Below are positions 19,927 through 29,124 of a stretch of 54,318 nucleotides of DNA, piece by piece. The position numbers and the translations under genes are program-made. How positions within the stretch are numbered: the first letter of the stretch is position 1; each line of letters begins with the position of its first letter. Below the pieces are notes generated by a model, which did no database searches, had not been told where the DNA came from, and saw nothing but the letters and a program-made list of their open reading frames with translations. Source of the stretch: Oerskovia enterophila (GTDB lineage Bacteria; Actinomycetota; Actinomycetes; Actinomycetales; Cellulomonadaceae); NCBI RefSeq assembly GCF_001692445.1, contig NZ_MAQA01000035.1, forward strand, positions 1-54,318, read 5' to 3'.

Positions 19927-21102
19927 ATGGCAGAAAACGGTCACCCGACCCTCGGGATCGGCATGGTCGGGTACTCGTTCATGGGGGCTGCCCACTCGCA
20001 GGGATGGCGCACCGCACCGCGGTTCTTCGACCTGCCGCTCGCGCCCGAGATGCGCGTGCTGGCCGGCCGCAACGCCGCAGCCGTCACGGCGGCTGCGCAC
20101 AAGCTCGGCTGGGACGACGTCGAGACGGACTGGCGCAAGCTCGTGGCGCGCGACGACGTCGACCTGGTCGACATCTGCACACCCGGCGACACGCACGCCG
20201 AGATCGCGATCGCGGCCCTCGAGGCGGGCAAGCACGTCCTGTGCGAGAAGCCGCTGGCCAACACGGTCGCCGAGGCCGAGCTCATGGTCGCGGCCGCCGA
20301 GGCCGCCGCCGCGCGTGGCGTGCTCTCCACGGTGGGCTTCACCTACCGTCGGGTCCCCGCGGTCCAGCTCGCCCGCCAGCTCGTGGCGGACGGCAGGATC
20401 GGCACGATCCGCCACGTGCGCGCCCAGTACCTCCAGGACTGGATCGCCGACGAGAACGTGCCGCTCTCGTGGCGCCTCGACAAGACCAAGGCCGGCTCGG
20501 GTGCCCTGGGCGACATCGGCGCACACATCATCGACCTCGCGCAGTTCATCACGGGCGAGTCGATCACGGGGGTCTCGGGCATCCTCGAGACGTTCGTCGA
20601 CGAGCGTCCGATCGCCACGGACTTCTCGGGCCTGTCCGGCACGGGCGGCACCGAGAAGGGCCCCGTCACGGTCGACGACGCCGCGGTCTTCCTCGCGCGG
20701 TTGACGGGCGGCGGGCTCGGCGTCTTCGAGGCCACCCGTTTCGCCTACGGCCGCAAGAACGCGATCCGCCTCGAGATCAACGGATCGCGCGGGTCGGTCG
20801 CGTTCGACTTCGAGGACATGAACGTCCTCCACTTCTTCGACGCCTCGGACGACGCGCAGGTCGCGGGCTTCCGACGCATCGTCGTGACCGAGCCGCAGCA
20901 CGCGTACATCGCGAGCTGGTGGCCCGCCGGTCACGGGCTCGGGTACGAGCACGCGTTCACGCACCAGGCCGTCGACCTCGTGCGCGACGTCGCGGCCGGT
21001 ACTCAGCCCACCCCGTCCTTCGCCGACGGCCTGGCCGTCCAGCGAATCCTCGAAGCCGTCGAGCGCAGCGCTGCGTCCGACAGCGACTGGCAGCAGATCT
21101 GA
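19927..21102 (+). CDS. Gfo/Idh/MocA family NAD(P)-dependent sugar dehydrogenase
   Basis: 391-aa cytoplasmic oxidoreductase. The N-terminal Rossmann fold has GIGMVGYSFMG; the catalytic Lys lies in CEKPL and the conserved Asp/His pair in GDIGAHIIDLAQF of the C-terminal alpha/beta domain. Characterised relatives oxidise inositol or glucosides; the rhizobial ThuB and several glycoside C3-dehydrogenases are in this family. ATG 19927 has AAAGGA about ten bases before; GTG 19918 is an alternative within the ribosome site. It is the last small gene of operon A and is followed by the first giant ThuA protein. I infer oxidation of an imported glycoside or reduction of a keto sugar. Confidence 0.9.
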   Translation: MAENGHPTLGIGMVGYSFMGAAHSQGWRTAPRFFDLPLAPEMRVLAGRNAAAVTAAAHKLGWDDVETDWRKLVARDDVDLVDICTPGDTHAEIAIAALEAGKHVLCEKPLANTVAEAELMVAAAEAAAARGVLSTVGFTYRRVPAVQLARQLVADGRIGTIRHVRAQYLQDWIADENVPLSWRLDKTKAGSGALGDIGAHIIDLAQFITGESITGVSGILETFVDERPIATDFSGLSGTGGTEKGPVTVDDAAVFLARLTGGGLGVFEATRFAYGRKNAIRLEINGSRGSVAFDFEDMNVLHFFDASDDAQVAGFRRIVVTEPQHAYIASWWPAGHGLGYEHAFTHQAVDLVRDVAAGTQPTPSFADGLAVQRILEAVERSAASDSDWQQI

Positions 21103-21266
21103 GAGGAGGTCCTCGACCCGCCACGAGCGGGGGCCACGCGCCGACGCGCGACGTGGTGCACGGTGCCCGGCGGAGCAGGTCCGCCACCGGTGACGACGGG
21201 TCACGGCCGAAGCCGTCGACACCCCGGAGCGCAGCACCCTTGTCCCATCATCACAAGGAGTCCTAG

Positions 21267-24200
21267 GTGAGAAACGTGCTCTGGAGAGCCCCGCGCGCAA
21301 CGATGCGCACGGTCGCGGCCGTCGCCGCTACCGCGGTGGCGCTCCCACTGTCCATGGCGACCGGGGCGGCGGCGTTCGCTGCCACCCCCGGTGCCGCCCA
21401 GTCCGCCACCACGTCCGTCGTGGTGCCCCAGGAGGCCGCCGCGGCCCCCTTCGACGCGCTGATCTTCTCCAAGACCGCCGGGTTCCGGCACGACGCGATC
21501 CCGGCAGGCATCGCCGCGATCGAGAAGCTCGGGACCGAGAACGGCTTCACGGTCGACGTCACCGAGGACGCGGCCGCCTTCAACGACGAGAACCTCGCGC
21601 AGTACGAGGTCGTGATCTGGCTCTCGACGACCGGGGACGTGCTCAACACCGAGCAGCAGGCCTCGTTCGAGCGGTACATCGCGAACGGCGGCGGCTACGC
21701 CGGCGTGCACGCGGCGTCCGACACCGAGTACGACTGGTCCTGGTACGGCGGCCTCGTGGGCGCCTACTTCTCGGGGCACCCGCAGAACCAGGACGCCACG
21801 ATCAAGGTCGAGGACGGCGTCCACCCCTCGACCGCTCACCTGCCGTCCCGCTGGGACCGCCACGACGAGTGGTACAACTTCCGCACGAGCCCGCGCGACA
21901 CGGTCCACGTGCTCGCGAGCCTCGACGAGACCTCCTACGACGCGGGCAGCGCGAAGATGGGTTCGGACCACCCGATCGCGTGGTGCCAGACCTACGAGGG
22001 CGGCCGCTCCTGGTACACCGGTGGCGGGCACACCCAGGCCAGCTACACCGAGCCCGGATTCGTCGAGCACCTGCTGGGCGGCATCCAGACCGCAGCGGGC
22101 GTCGTCGACTCGGACTGCAACGCGACCCAGAGCGCGAGCTTCGAGCGCGTCGCGCTCGACGAGGACACGAGCAACCCCATGATGCTCGACGTCGCGCCCG
22201 ACGGCACGGTGTTCTACGCCGAGCGTGACGGACGGGTCCGTCGCATCGACCACGACGCCAACGTCACGACGACGGCGCTCACCCTCAACGTGACGCAGGC
22301 CAACGAGGACGGGCTGCTGGGCCTGGTGCTCGACCCGGACTTCGCGACGAACGGCTGGCTCTACGCCTACTGGTCGCCCGCGAACGTAGGGTCGGACGGC
22401 CCGCACAACCGGATCTCGCGCTACACCTACGACACCGCGTCGAGGACGTTCGACCCCACGAGCGAGAAGAAGCTCCTGACCGTGACCACGCAGCGCGACA
22501 CGTGCTGCCACGCGGGCGGAGACATGATCTTCGACGAGGACGGCAACCTGATCCTCGCGACGGGCGACAACACCAACCCGTTCGAGTCCGGCGGCTTCAC
22601 GCCGACCGACGAGCGTCCCGGCCGCAAGAACTTCGACGCCCAGGGCTCCTCGGCGAACTCGAACGACCTGCGTGGCAAGGTCCTGCGCATCACGCCCGAG
22701 GACGACGGCACGTACTCGATCCCCGAGGGCAACATGTTCGCCCCGGGCACGGACAAGACGCGGCCCGAGATCTACGCCATGGGCTTCCGCAACCCGTTCC
22801 GCATCGGTATCGACAACGCGTCCGGGAACGTCCTGGTCGGCGACTACGGTCCTGACTCGGGTGCGGCCGACCCCGCTCGCGGTCCTCGCGGCGCGGTCGA
22901 GTGGAACGTCGTGAGCGAGCCGGGCTTCTACGGCTGGCCGTACTGCACGGGCGCCAACACGTCGTACGTCGACTACAACTTCGCGACCGGCCAGTCCGGT
23001 GCGTCGTTCGACTGCGCGGCAGGCACGACCAACGACTCGCCCAACAACACGGGCATCCAGAAGCTCCCGGCCGCCATCGCCGCCGAGATCTGGTACACCG
23101 GCGCGGCCAACCCGCAGTTCCCCGAGATCGGCGGTGGCGGTGCGCCCATGGGCGGCCCGGTCTACGAGTTCGACCCCGAGCTCGACTCCGACGTGAAGTG
23201 GCCCGCGTACTGGGACGGCAAGGCGCTGTTCGGCGAGTGGAACCACGGCACGATGTTCTCGATCCAGCTCGACGGCGAGAAGCGTGACCAGATCGTCGAC
23301 ATCAACCGGATCATGCCGGGCGTGCTCGACCCGTCCAACGGGTTCGACCGTCCGATGGACTTCGACTTCGGGCCCGACGGCGCGCTGTACGTGATCGACT
23401 GGGGCTCCGGCTTCGGCGGCAACAACGACTCGAGCGCGGTCTACAAGGTCAACTACGTCCAGGGCGACCCCTCGCCGATCGCTCACGCCCGTGCGGACGT
23501 GACGAGCGGTGCGGCCCCCCTGACGGTCCAGTTCTCCTCCGAGGGGACGCGTCACCCGTCGGGCGACCCGATCGCCCTCCAGTGGACGTTCGGCGACGGC
23601 TCCGCGCCCTCGACCGAGGCGAACCCGACCCACACCTACACCGAGAACGGCTCCTACACCGCCCAGCTCACCGCGACCGACAGCAACGGCAAGTTCGCCG
23701 TCGCCAACGTCACGGTGGTCGTCGGCAACCAGGCGCCCACGGTGAAGATCGAGTTCCCGGACAACGGCGGGTTCTTCGAGTGGGGCGACCAGGTCCGCTA
23801 CCGGATCACGGTCGAGGACCCCGACGGCGACGTCGACTGCTCGTCGGTCGCGCTGCGCACCTCGCTCGGACACGACTCGCACGCTCACCCCATGGAGGAG
23901 CTGTACGGCTGCGAGGGGGTCCTCCAGACCGCCCGCGACGAGGGTCACGGCATCGAGTCGAACATCTTCTGGGTCATCGAGGGCTCCTACACCGACGACG
24001 GCGGCGAGGCCGGCGTGCCCCTCACGGGCAACGCGCTCCAGGTGCTCCAGCCCAAGCGCGTCCAGTCGGAGTTCTACACCTCGACGGGTCGCGAGACCTC
24101 GATCGGGACCAGCGGCACCCCCGGCGTCCAGAAGGAGACCACCTCGGACTCCGCGGGCGGCGGTCAGAACCTGGGCTACATCGAGCCCGGTGACTGGTGG

Positions 24201-26789
24201 GCCCACGAGCCCGTGAGCCTGACGAACGTCGAGGCCATCAGCCTGCGCGTCGCCTCGCCCAACGCGAACGGCGTGGTCTCGCTGCGCTGGGACGCGCCGG
24301 ACGGCCCCGAGGTCGGACGGATCACCGTGCCGAACACGGGGGACTGGCAGGTCTACCGCGACGTCTCGACGCCGCTCACGAACGTGCCGGAAGGCAGCGG
24401 GACGCTCTACTTCGTCCTGCTCTCGGGCGGCATCAACGTCAACTGGATGGACATCGACGGCCGCGGCGTCACGGACAACATCCGTCCCGACGTCGAGCTC
24501 GACGTGCCCACCCTGGTCGGCTCGGCCCCGCTGACGGTCACCGCGACCGCGACGGGCTCCGACCCCGACGGCGAGGCCTCCGACCTGGTCTACGCGTGGG
24601 ACGACGGGCTGGGCGGCGGGTTCGTCGACGGCGGCCCCGAGTTCTCGCACACGTACACCGCGGCGGGCACCTACCGTCTGCAGGTCCGCGTGACCGACGC
24701 GGGCGGCGCCTACACGGTCAAGTACGTGAACATCAAGGTCAACGAGTCCGGTCCGGTCATGTGCTTCTCGGGCCGCTCGGACGACTTCACGGGCACCGCG
24801 GTGGACGAGGACCGCTGGTCCACGATCATCCGTCGGGACCAGAAGCTCGCGGTCGCGGACGGTCACCTGGTGATCCCCGCGAGCAAGGCGGACTTCTACG
24901 GCCAGGGCGAGGGACCGGTGTCCAACATCGTCCTGCAGGACCTGCCCTCGGGTCCGTGGACGGCGACCACCAAGGTCACCTTCCCGGCACGCGCGCAGTA
25001 CCAGCAGGCCGGACTGCTCCTGTGGGGCGACGGGGACAACTACGCCAAGATGGTCATCCAGGGCCGCGGGACCGGGGCCAACCCGAACTCGCGCGTCTTC
25101 CAGTTCATCCGCGAGGAGAACGGCGCGCCGAACGAGGTCGCGGCGTCCAACGTGAACATCACGACGGACTTCCCGGACACGTTCTACGTGCGCTACACGA
25201 GCGACGGGTCGAACCTGCGGGCGTACTACTCGGCCGACGGCCTGGACTTCACGGCCATGTCGGAGACCAAGTCGCTGCACGGGCTCGTGAACCCGAAGAT
25301 CGGGCTCGTCGCGTTCGCGAACGACGGTTCCGTCCCGGACGTGGTCGACGCGAAGTTCGACTGGTTCCACATCACGCCGGACGACACGGCCACCGCGGCC
25401 GGGCCGGACGACGAGTTCGAGGGCACGTCGCTCGACGGCTGCCGCTGGAGCTCCGTGGTTCGTCCTGACGCGTCGGGCCTCCGGGTGGCCGGTGGCAAGC
25501 TCGAGATCGACACGACCCCGACGGACATCTTCGGTACGGGCAACACCGACGTGCCGAACATCGTCCTGCAGGACCAGCCGGCAGGTGACTGGACCGTCGA
25601 GACCAAGGTCGACGGCTCGACGTTCGACCAGCAGTACCAGCAGGGTGGTCTGATCCTCTACGGCGACGACGACAACTACGTCAAGCTGGACTTCATCACG
25701 AAGAACCAGCCCGGCGCGGCGATCGACCGCGGGATCGAGATGCGCAGCGAGGCCGGCTCGACCGTCCTCAACCCGCAGCCCAACGTCAACAGCCTGACGC
25801 AGGGTGTCTGGTGGCTGCGCATGGCCAAGGTGGGCACGACCTACACGGGTTCGTACAGCGCCGACGGCGTGACCTGGACCGAGATCACCCAGAAGGTGAC
25901 CAACCCCGGTCTGGCGGACGCGAAGATCGGTCTCTACGCCCTCGGGGCGGGCCAGAAGGCCTCCGCGACCGCGACGTTCGAGTACTTCCGCGTCGTGGGA
26001 CCCCAGGCCGAGCCGCTCACGGTGAGCGGGTCGCTCGACCCGGCCTCGCCGTCGGGCGCGAACGGCTGGTGGACCGGTCCGGTGACCGTCACGGTCGCCA
26101 CCACGGGCGGTGCGGCGGGCCAGCAGGTCTACCGCGAGTACCAGCTCGACGGCGGCGCGTGGGCGGAGTACACGGCCCCCGTGGTCGTGGACGCACCGGG
26201 TGAGCACACGATCAAGGTGCGGGCCTCGGCCGGCACCGAGAACGTGACGGGCGCCGACGTGGCGGTCAAGATCGACGGCGACGGACCGACCGCGGCGGCG
26301 ACGCTGCGCGAGGACCGCACGGTGGAGATCACGGCCACGGACGACGTCTCGGGGATCGCGTCGGTCGAGTACTCGCTCGACGGCACGACCTGGGTCGCGT
26401 ACGAGGCACCGGTCGCCGTCGGCGACGCCGCGGCGACCCTCGCCTACCGGGCCACGGACGCGGCCGGGAACGTCACGGCCTCCTCGCTCGAGGTGCCGGC
26501 AGGTGAGCTGGTCCCCGCGACCGTCACGGCCGCACCGAAGTGCGTGGCGAACCGGGTGACGCTCGGCGTCACCGCGGTCAACACGGGCGACGCCCCGGTC
26601 ACGATCGTGGTGCGCTCGGCCTACGGCACCAAGACCTTCACGGGCGTGGCGGCGGGCAAGTCCGCCCACCAGTCGTTCGCGACCCGTGCAGCGTCGATCG
26701 AAGCCGGTCAGGTCACCGTCACGGTGACCGACGCCGAGGGGAGGACCAGCACGTACACGATCGACCACGCCGCGGCGAGCTGCGGCTGA
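21267..26789 (+). CDS. Giant secreted ThuA / quinoprotein sugar dehydrogenase / PKD / CBM6 protein (giant 1)
   Basis: 1840-aa exported protein. Order seen: signal peptide (1-40); ThuA (about 60-285, with FSKTAGFRHDAIPAG and YAGVHAASD); six-bladed glucose/sorbosone-dehydrogenase-type propeller (about 290-730), whose candidate catalytic His415 follows vicinal Cys413-Cys414 (CCHAGG); PKD (735-820); a module with LGHDSHAHP and conserved Cys pair (820-920); CBM6-like (930-1070, GYIEPGDWWAHE); PKD (1075-1160); two concanavalin-like GH43-C-terminal modules (1165-1375, 1380-1585); OmpL47/Ig-like repeats (1585-1745); a conserved 88-aa C-terminal domain ending AASCG. No LPxTG anchor or membrane tail. 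GTG 21267 follows AAGGAG by six bases. Predicted to bind and chemically modify extracellular glycans or glycosides; the propeller cofactor (PQQ) and reaction are inferred. Confidence 0.88.
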   Translation: MRNVLWRAPRATMRTVAAVAATAVALPLSMATGAAAFAATPGAAQSATTSVVVPQEAAAAPFDALIFSKTAGFRHDAIPAGIAAIEKLGTENGFTVDVTEDAAAFNDENLAQYEVVIWLSTTGDVLNTEQQASFERYIANGGGYAGVHAASDTEYDWSWYGGLVGAYFSGHPQNQDATIKVEDGVHPSTAHLPSRWDRHDEWYNFRTSPRDTVHVLASLDETSYDAGSAKMGSDHPIAWCQTYEGGRSWYTGGGHTQASYTEPGFVEHLLGGIQTAAGVVDSDCNATQSASFERVALDEDTSNPMMLDVAPDGTVFYAERDGRVRRIDHDANVTTTALTLNVTQANEDGLLGLVLDPDFATNGWLYAYWSPANVGSDGPHNRISRYTYDTASRTFDPTSEKKLLTVTTQRDTCCHAGGDMIFDEDGNLILATGDNTNPFESGGFTPTDERPGRKNFDAQGSSANSNDLRGKVLRITPEDDGTYSIPEGNMFAPGTDKTRPEIYAMGFRNPFRIGIDNASGNVLVGDYGPDSGAADPARGPRGAVEWNVVSEPGFYGWPYCTGANTSYVDYNFATGQSGASFDCAAGTTNDSPNNTGIQKLPAAIAAEIWYTGAANPQFPEIGGGGAPMGGPVYEFDPELDSDVKWPAYWDGKALFGEWNHGTMFSIQLDGEKRDQIVDINRIMPGVLDPSNGFDRPMDFDFGPDGALYVIDWGSGFGGNNDSSAVYKVNYVQGDPSPIAHARADVTSGAAPLTVQFSSEGTRHPSGDPIALQWTFGDGSAPSTEANPTHTYTENGSYTAQLTATDSNGKFAVANVTVVVGNQAPTVKIEFPDNGGFFEWGDQVRYRITVEDPDGDVDCSSVALRTSLGHDSHAHPMEELYGCEGVLQTARDEGHGIESNIFWVIEGSYTDDGGEAGVPLTGNALQVLQPKRVQSEFYTSTGRETSIGTSGTPGVQKETTSDSAGGGQNLGYIEPGDWWAHEPVSLTNVEAISLRVASPNANGVVSLRWDAPDGPEVGRITVPNTGDWQVYRDVSTPLTNVPEGSGTLYFVLLSGGINVNWMDIDGRGVTDNIRPDVELDVPTLVGSAPLTVTATATGSDPDGEASDLVYAWDDGLGGGFVDGGPEFSHTYTAAGTYRLQVRVTDAGGAYTVKYVNIKVNESGPVMCFSGRSDDFTGTAVDEDRWSTIIRRDQKLAVADGHLVIPASKADFYGQGEGPVSNIVLQDLPSGPWTATTKVTFPARAQYQQAGLLLWGDGDNYAKMVIQGRGTGANPNSRVFQFIREENGAPNEVAASNVNITTDFPDTFYVRYTSDGSNLRAYYSADGLDFTAMSETKSLHGLVNPKIGLVAFANDGSVPDVVDAKFDWFHITPDDTATAAGPDDEFEGTSLDGCRWSSVVRPDASGLRVAGGKLEIDTTPTDIFGTGNTDVPNIVLQDQPAGDWTVETKVDGSTFDQQYQQGGLILYGDDDNYVKLDFITKNQPGAAIDRGIEMRSEAGSTVLNPQPNVNSLTQGVWWLRMAKVGTTYTGSYSADGVTWTEITQKVTNPGLADAKIGLYALGAGQKASATATFEYFRVVGPQAEPLTVSGSLDPASPSGANGWWTGPVTVTVATTGGAAGQQVYREYQLDGGAWAEYTAPVVVDAPGEHTIKVRASAGTENVTGADVAVKIDGDGPTAAATLREDRTVEITATDDVSGIASVEYSLDGTTWVAYEAPVAVGDAAATLAYRATDAAGNVTASSLEVPAGELVPATVTAAPKCVANRVTLGVTAVNTGDAPVTIVVRSAYGTKTFTGVAAGKSAHQSFATRAASIEAGQVTVTVTDAEGRTSTYTIDHAAASCG

Positions 26790-26798
26790 CCGATCACC

Positions 26799-26828
26799 GG
26801 TGGGGCCGCGGTGAACCGCGGCCCCACC
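26799..26828 (+). terminator. Terminator after giant 1
   Basis: 13-bp perfect stem (26799-26811 with 26816-26828), TGAA loop, nine bases after the stop. Confidence 0.85.
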
Positions 26829-27112
26829 GCCCCTGACGGGCGGGCTGAGGAGCCTCGACCGACGTGTGGCGTCGACGACCCTTCGGCCGGGACGTCGGCA
26901 CCATGGCCGAGGCTCGTCAGCACGTCTGGCACTTCCGCGTCGACGACGAGGAGGTGCCGGCTCCCGGCACCGGAACCCGGTGCTCCGGCTGGTGCCGGGA
27001 GCCACCTACCGTACGACCAGCACCACCCGCAGGACCAGCACCACCGCGCGGCCCGCCGGGCCGCGCAGCCCGACGCACGACCCCTTTCTTTCACGACGAG
27101 GTGATGAGCGAC
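26829..27112 (+). other. Gene-free gap with two more hairpins
   Basis: Contains a 13-bp inverted repeat (26959-26971 with 26991-27003), a 9-bp hairpin with three-base loop (27046-27054 with 27058-27066) resembling the one before the operon A binding protein, and a tandem 13-base repeat GACCAGCACCACC (27015, 27033). An open frame through this area has no coding character. Confidence 0.5.
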
Positions 27113-27751
27113 ATGACTCAGCAGGCGAACCGGAGCTCCGGTCCCGACCGGACGCGTACCCCACGCCCCCGCCCCTTCTCGCACGCGCTGCGTGCGGTCC
27201 TGGCAGGGGCCGTCCTGCTGCTCGCCTCGGTGCTCGGCGCAGCCCCCGCGAGCGCCCACGGCGGGGAGATCATCCTGTCGATCGGCGGCGACGGTGCCGG
27301 CGGGGTGTCGGTCAACGTGACGTACAAGACCGACGGGCACCCCGTCGAGGAGATCGTCGACGTCATGGTCACCGCGGTCTCCGCGGAGGGCACCGAGGTC
27401 GGCCCGATCCAGCTCTCCTCGGCCTCCGAGGGCGTCGGCTGGTACACGTCCGCCCCGGACGTCCTGGGCGAGGGCAACTGGACCGTGACCGCGACGACCA
27501 CGACGCCCGTGGCGACGACCGCGACGACGCAGATCGACGTGGTCCCCCCGGCGGCCCCGCCCGCTCCCGCGGAGGACGCCGGTCCGGAGGCGGACGCCGC
27601 CGGCCAGGGCGACGAGGCCTCGGCGACGAGCGAGGACGACGGGACCGGTGTCCCGACGACCGCGATCGTCGTCGGTGCGGTCGTGCTGCTCGCCGCCGCC
27701 GGAGCCGTGCTGGTGCTCCGCCGTCGGGCCACGGCTGCCGAGCGCCCCTGA
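27113..27751 (+). CDS. Exported membrane-anchored Ig-like protein (possible CopC/YtkA-type)
   Basis: 212-aa protein of unknown function. Signal peptide to about residue 50 ends ASA with His as the next residue; then a beta-rich domain of about 100 aa ([42 protein letters not shown]), an acidic Pro/Ala linker, one transmembrane span ([20 protein letters not shown]) and an Arg-rich cytoplasmic tip, so the domain is displayed outside. A mature N-terminal His is typical of copper-binding CopC or LPMO-like proteins, but here only a hint. ATG 27113 is favoured because GAGGTG lies nine bases before it; ATG 27104 is alternative. It lies between giant 1 and an isomerase gene, so it may help the secreted dehydrogenase, for example as electron or metal partner. 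Confidence 0.65.
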   Translation: MTQQANRSSGPDRTRTPRPRPFSHALRAVLAGAVLLLASVLGAAPASAHGGEIILSIGGDGAGGVSVNVTYKTDGHPVEEIVDVMVTAVSAEGTEVGPIQLSSASEGVGWYTSAPDVLGEGNWTVTATTTTPVATTATTQIDVVPPAAPPAPAEDAGPEADAAGQGDEASATSEDDGTGVPTTAIVVGAVVLLAAAGAVLVLRRRATAAERP

Positions 27752-27866
27752 ACCCAGGCGCGGCGGTGACCACCGAGCACGCCGCGCCACAGCCCACCAC
27801 AGCGCACCCGGGTGCACGCCGCACCAGGGCGCACCCGCAGCACGACGGAACGAAGGAGACACCGAC

Positions 27867-28871
27867 ATGGCACGACCGATCACCCTCTTCACCGGCCAGT
27901 GGGCCGACCTGCCCTTCGAGGAGGTCGTACGCCTCGCGTCCGGCTGGGGCTACGACGGTCTGGAGATCGCCTGCTGGGGCGACCACCTGGACCCCTGGCG
28001 CTGGGACGACGACGAGTACGTCGCGGGCAAGCTCGCGCTGCTCGAGGCGCACGGGCTCAAGGTCTACGCCATCTCGAACCACCTCAAGGGACAGGCGGTG
28101 TGCGACGACCCGATCGACCAGCGTCACCGCGACATCCTCTCGGACCGGGTGTGGGGCGACGGCGACCCCGAGGGCGTGCGTCAGCGCGCGGCCGAGGAGA
28201 TGAAGAACACGGCGCGTCTCGCGGCGAAGCTGGGCGTCAAGACGGTCGTCGGCTTCACGGGGTCTTCGATCTGGAAGTACGTGGCGATGTTCCCGCCGGC
28301 GTCGCAGGCCATGATCGACGCGGGCTACCAGGACTTCGCGGACCGCTGGAACCCGATCCTCGACGTGTTCGACGAGGTCGGGGTCCGCTTCGCGCACGAG
28401 GTCCACCCGAGCGAGATCGCGTACGACTACTGGACGACGGTCCGCACGCTCGAGGCGATCGGCCACCGCGAGGCCTTCGGCCTGAACTGGGACCCGAGCC
28501 ACATGGTCTGGCAGGACCTGGACCCGGTCGGGTTCCTCTGGGACTTCCAGGACCGGATCTACCACGTGGACTGCAAGGACACCAAGAAGCGCATGCACAA
28601 CGGCCGCAACGGCCGTCTGGGCTCCCACCTGGCCTGGGCCGACCCGCGTCGTGGGTGGGACTTCATCTCGACGGGCCACGGGGACGTCCCGTGGGAGGAC
28701 AGCTTCCGGATGCTCAACAGCATCGGGTACGACGGTCCGATCTCGGTCGAGTGGGAGGACGCGGGCATGGACCGCCTCGTGGGCGCGCCCGAGGCCCTGG
28801 CGTTCGTCAAGCAGTACGCGTTCGAGGCTCCCGACGCTGCGTTCGACGCGGCGTTCTCGACCAAGGAGTAG
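27867..28871 (+). CDS. Sugar phosphate isomerase/epimerase-like TIM barrel (AP endonuclease 2 fold)
   Basis: 334-aa cytoplasmic metal-dependent TIM barrel. Candidate metal ligands lie in [34 protein letters not shown] and [10 protein letters not shown]. The family includes inositol and ketose isomerases as well as the large subunit of C-glycoside deglycosidases, which act on 3-keto glycosides. No small deglycosidase subunit is found next to it. ATG 27867 with GAAGGAG eight bases upstream. Probable last gene of operon A; a strong hairpin follows. I infer it acts on a keto sugar made by the Gfo/Idh/MocA enzymes. Confidence 0.85.
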   Translation: MARPITLFTGQWADLPFEEVVRLASGWGYDGLEIACWGDHLDPWRWDDDEYVAGKLALLEAHGLKVYAISNHLKGQAVCDDPIDQRHRDILSDRVWGDGDPEGVRQRAAEEMKNTARLAAKLGVKTVVGFTGSSIWKYVAMFPPASQAMIDAGYQDFADRWNPILDVFDEVGVRFAHEVHPSEIAYDYWTTVRTLEAIGHREAFGLNWDPSHMVWQDLDPVGFLWDFQDRIYHVDCKDTKKRMHNGRNGRLGSHLAWADPRRGWDFISTGHGDVPWEDSFRMLNSIGYDGPISVEWEDAGMDRLVGAPEALAFVKQYAFEAPDAAFDAAFSTKE

Positions 28872-28905
28872 GCGGGAGCAGGCAGGAGCAGGCAGCACGC
28901 GAGCA

Positions 28906-28946
28906 CCGGAAGGGCGTCCTCCCCACCAGGGAGGGCGCCCTTCCGG
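28906..28946 (+). terminator. Terminator ending operon A
   Basis: 11-bp outer stem (28906-28916 with 28936-28946) and 6-bp inner stem (28918-28923 with 28929-28934). It isolates operon A from the P3 promoter. Confidence 0.8.
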
Positions 28947-29081
28947 CGTGCCCGGGACGAGGCCCGGCAACCGGGCAGGGCAGGTCCGAGCACGCTGTGC
29001 GTCACGGTTCCACCGCACGACAGTAGGCCTCGGCAATTGTTTAACCGATGGAGTTACCTAACGGTGACATCTAACATTCGG

Positions 29082-29117
29082 CTTTTGCTTGACGCTCGAC
29101 ATAAGTCGCCCTACGGT
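29082..29117 (+). promoter_or_regulatory. Operator O3 and leaderless promoter P3 of operon B
   Basis: Arms CTTTTG (29082-29087) and CATAAG (29100-29105). TTGACG at 29089, 17-base spacer, TACGGT at 29112; ATG 29125 follows by seven bases. The stretch from 29077 is almost identical to that from 15771 over about 36 bases. An AT-richer zone lies just upstream (29030-29080). Confidence 0.85.
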
Positions 29118-29124
29118 ATGGGAC

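Noticed and set aside
21103-21266. Terminator between the operon A dehydrogenase and giant 1
   Set aside because: Only 5-6 bp hairpins are present, much weaker than the real terminators here, so read-through into giant 1 is likely.
21201-27005. Antisense open frame of more than 1900 codons opposite giant 1
   Set aside because: Long antisense frames are a by-product of GC-rich third positions. The translation is Arg/Val/Asp/Gly-rich, matches no family, and the plus strand has clear domains. The same holds for long antisense frames over GH65, adhE, ligA and the other giants.
27000-27066. Tandem GACCAGCACCACC copies as a possible CRISPR or regulator array
   Set aside because: Only two 13-base copies with a five-base gap, no cas genes, and low-complexity composition.
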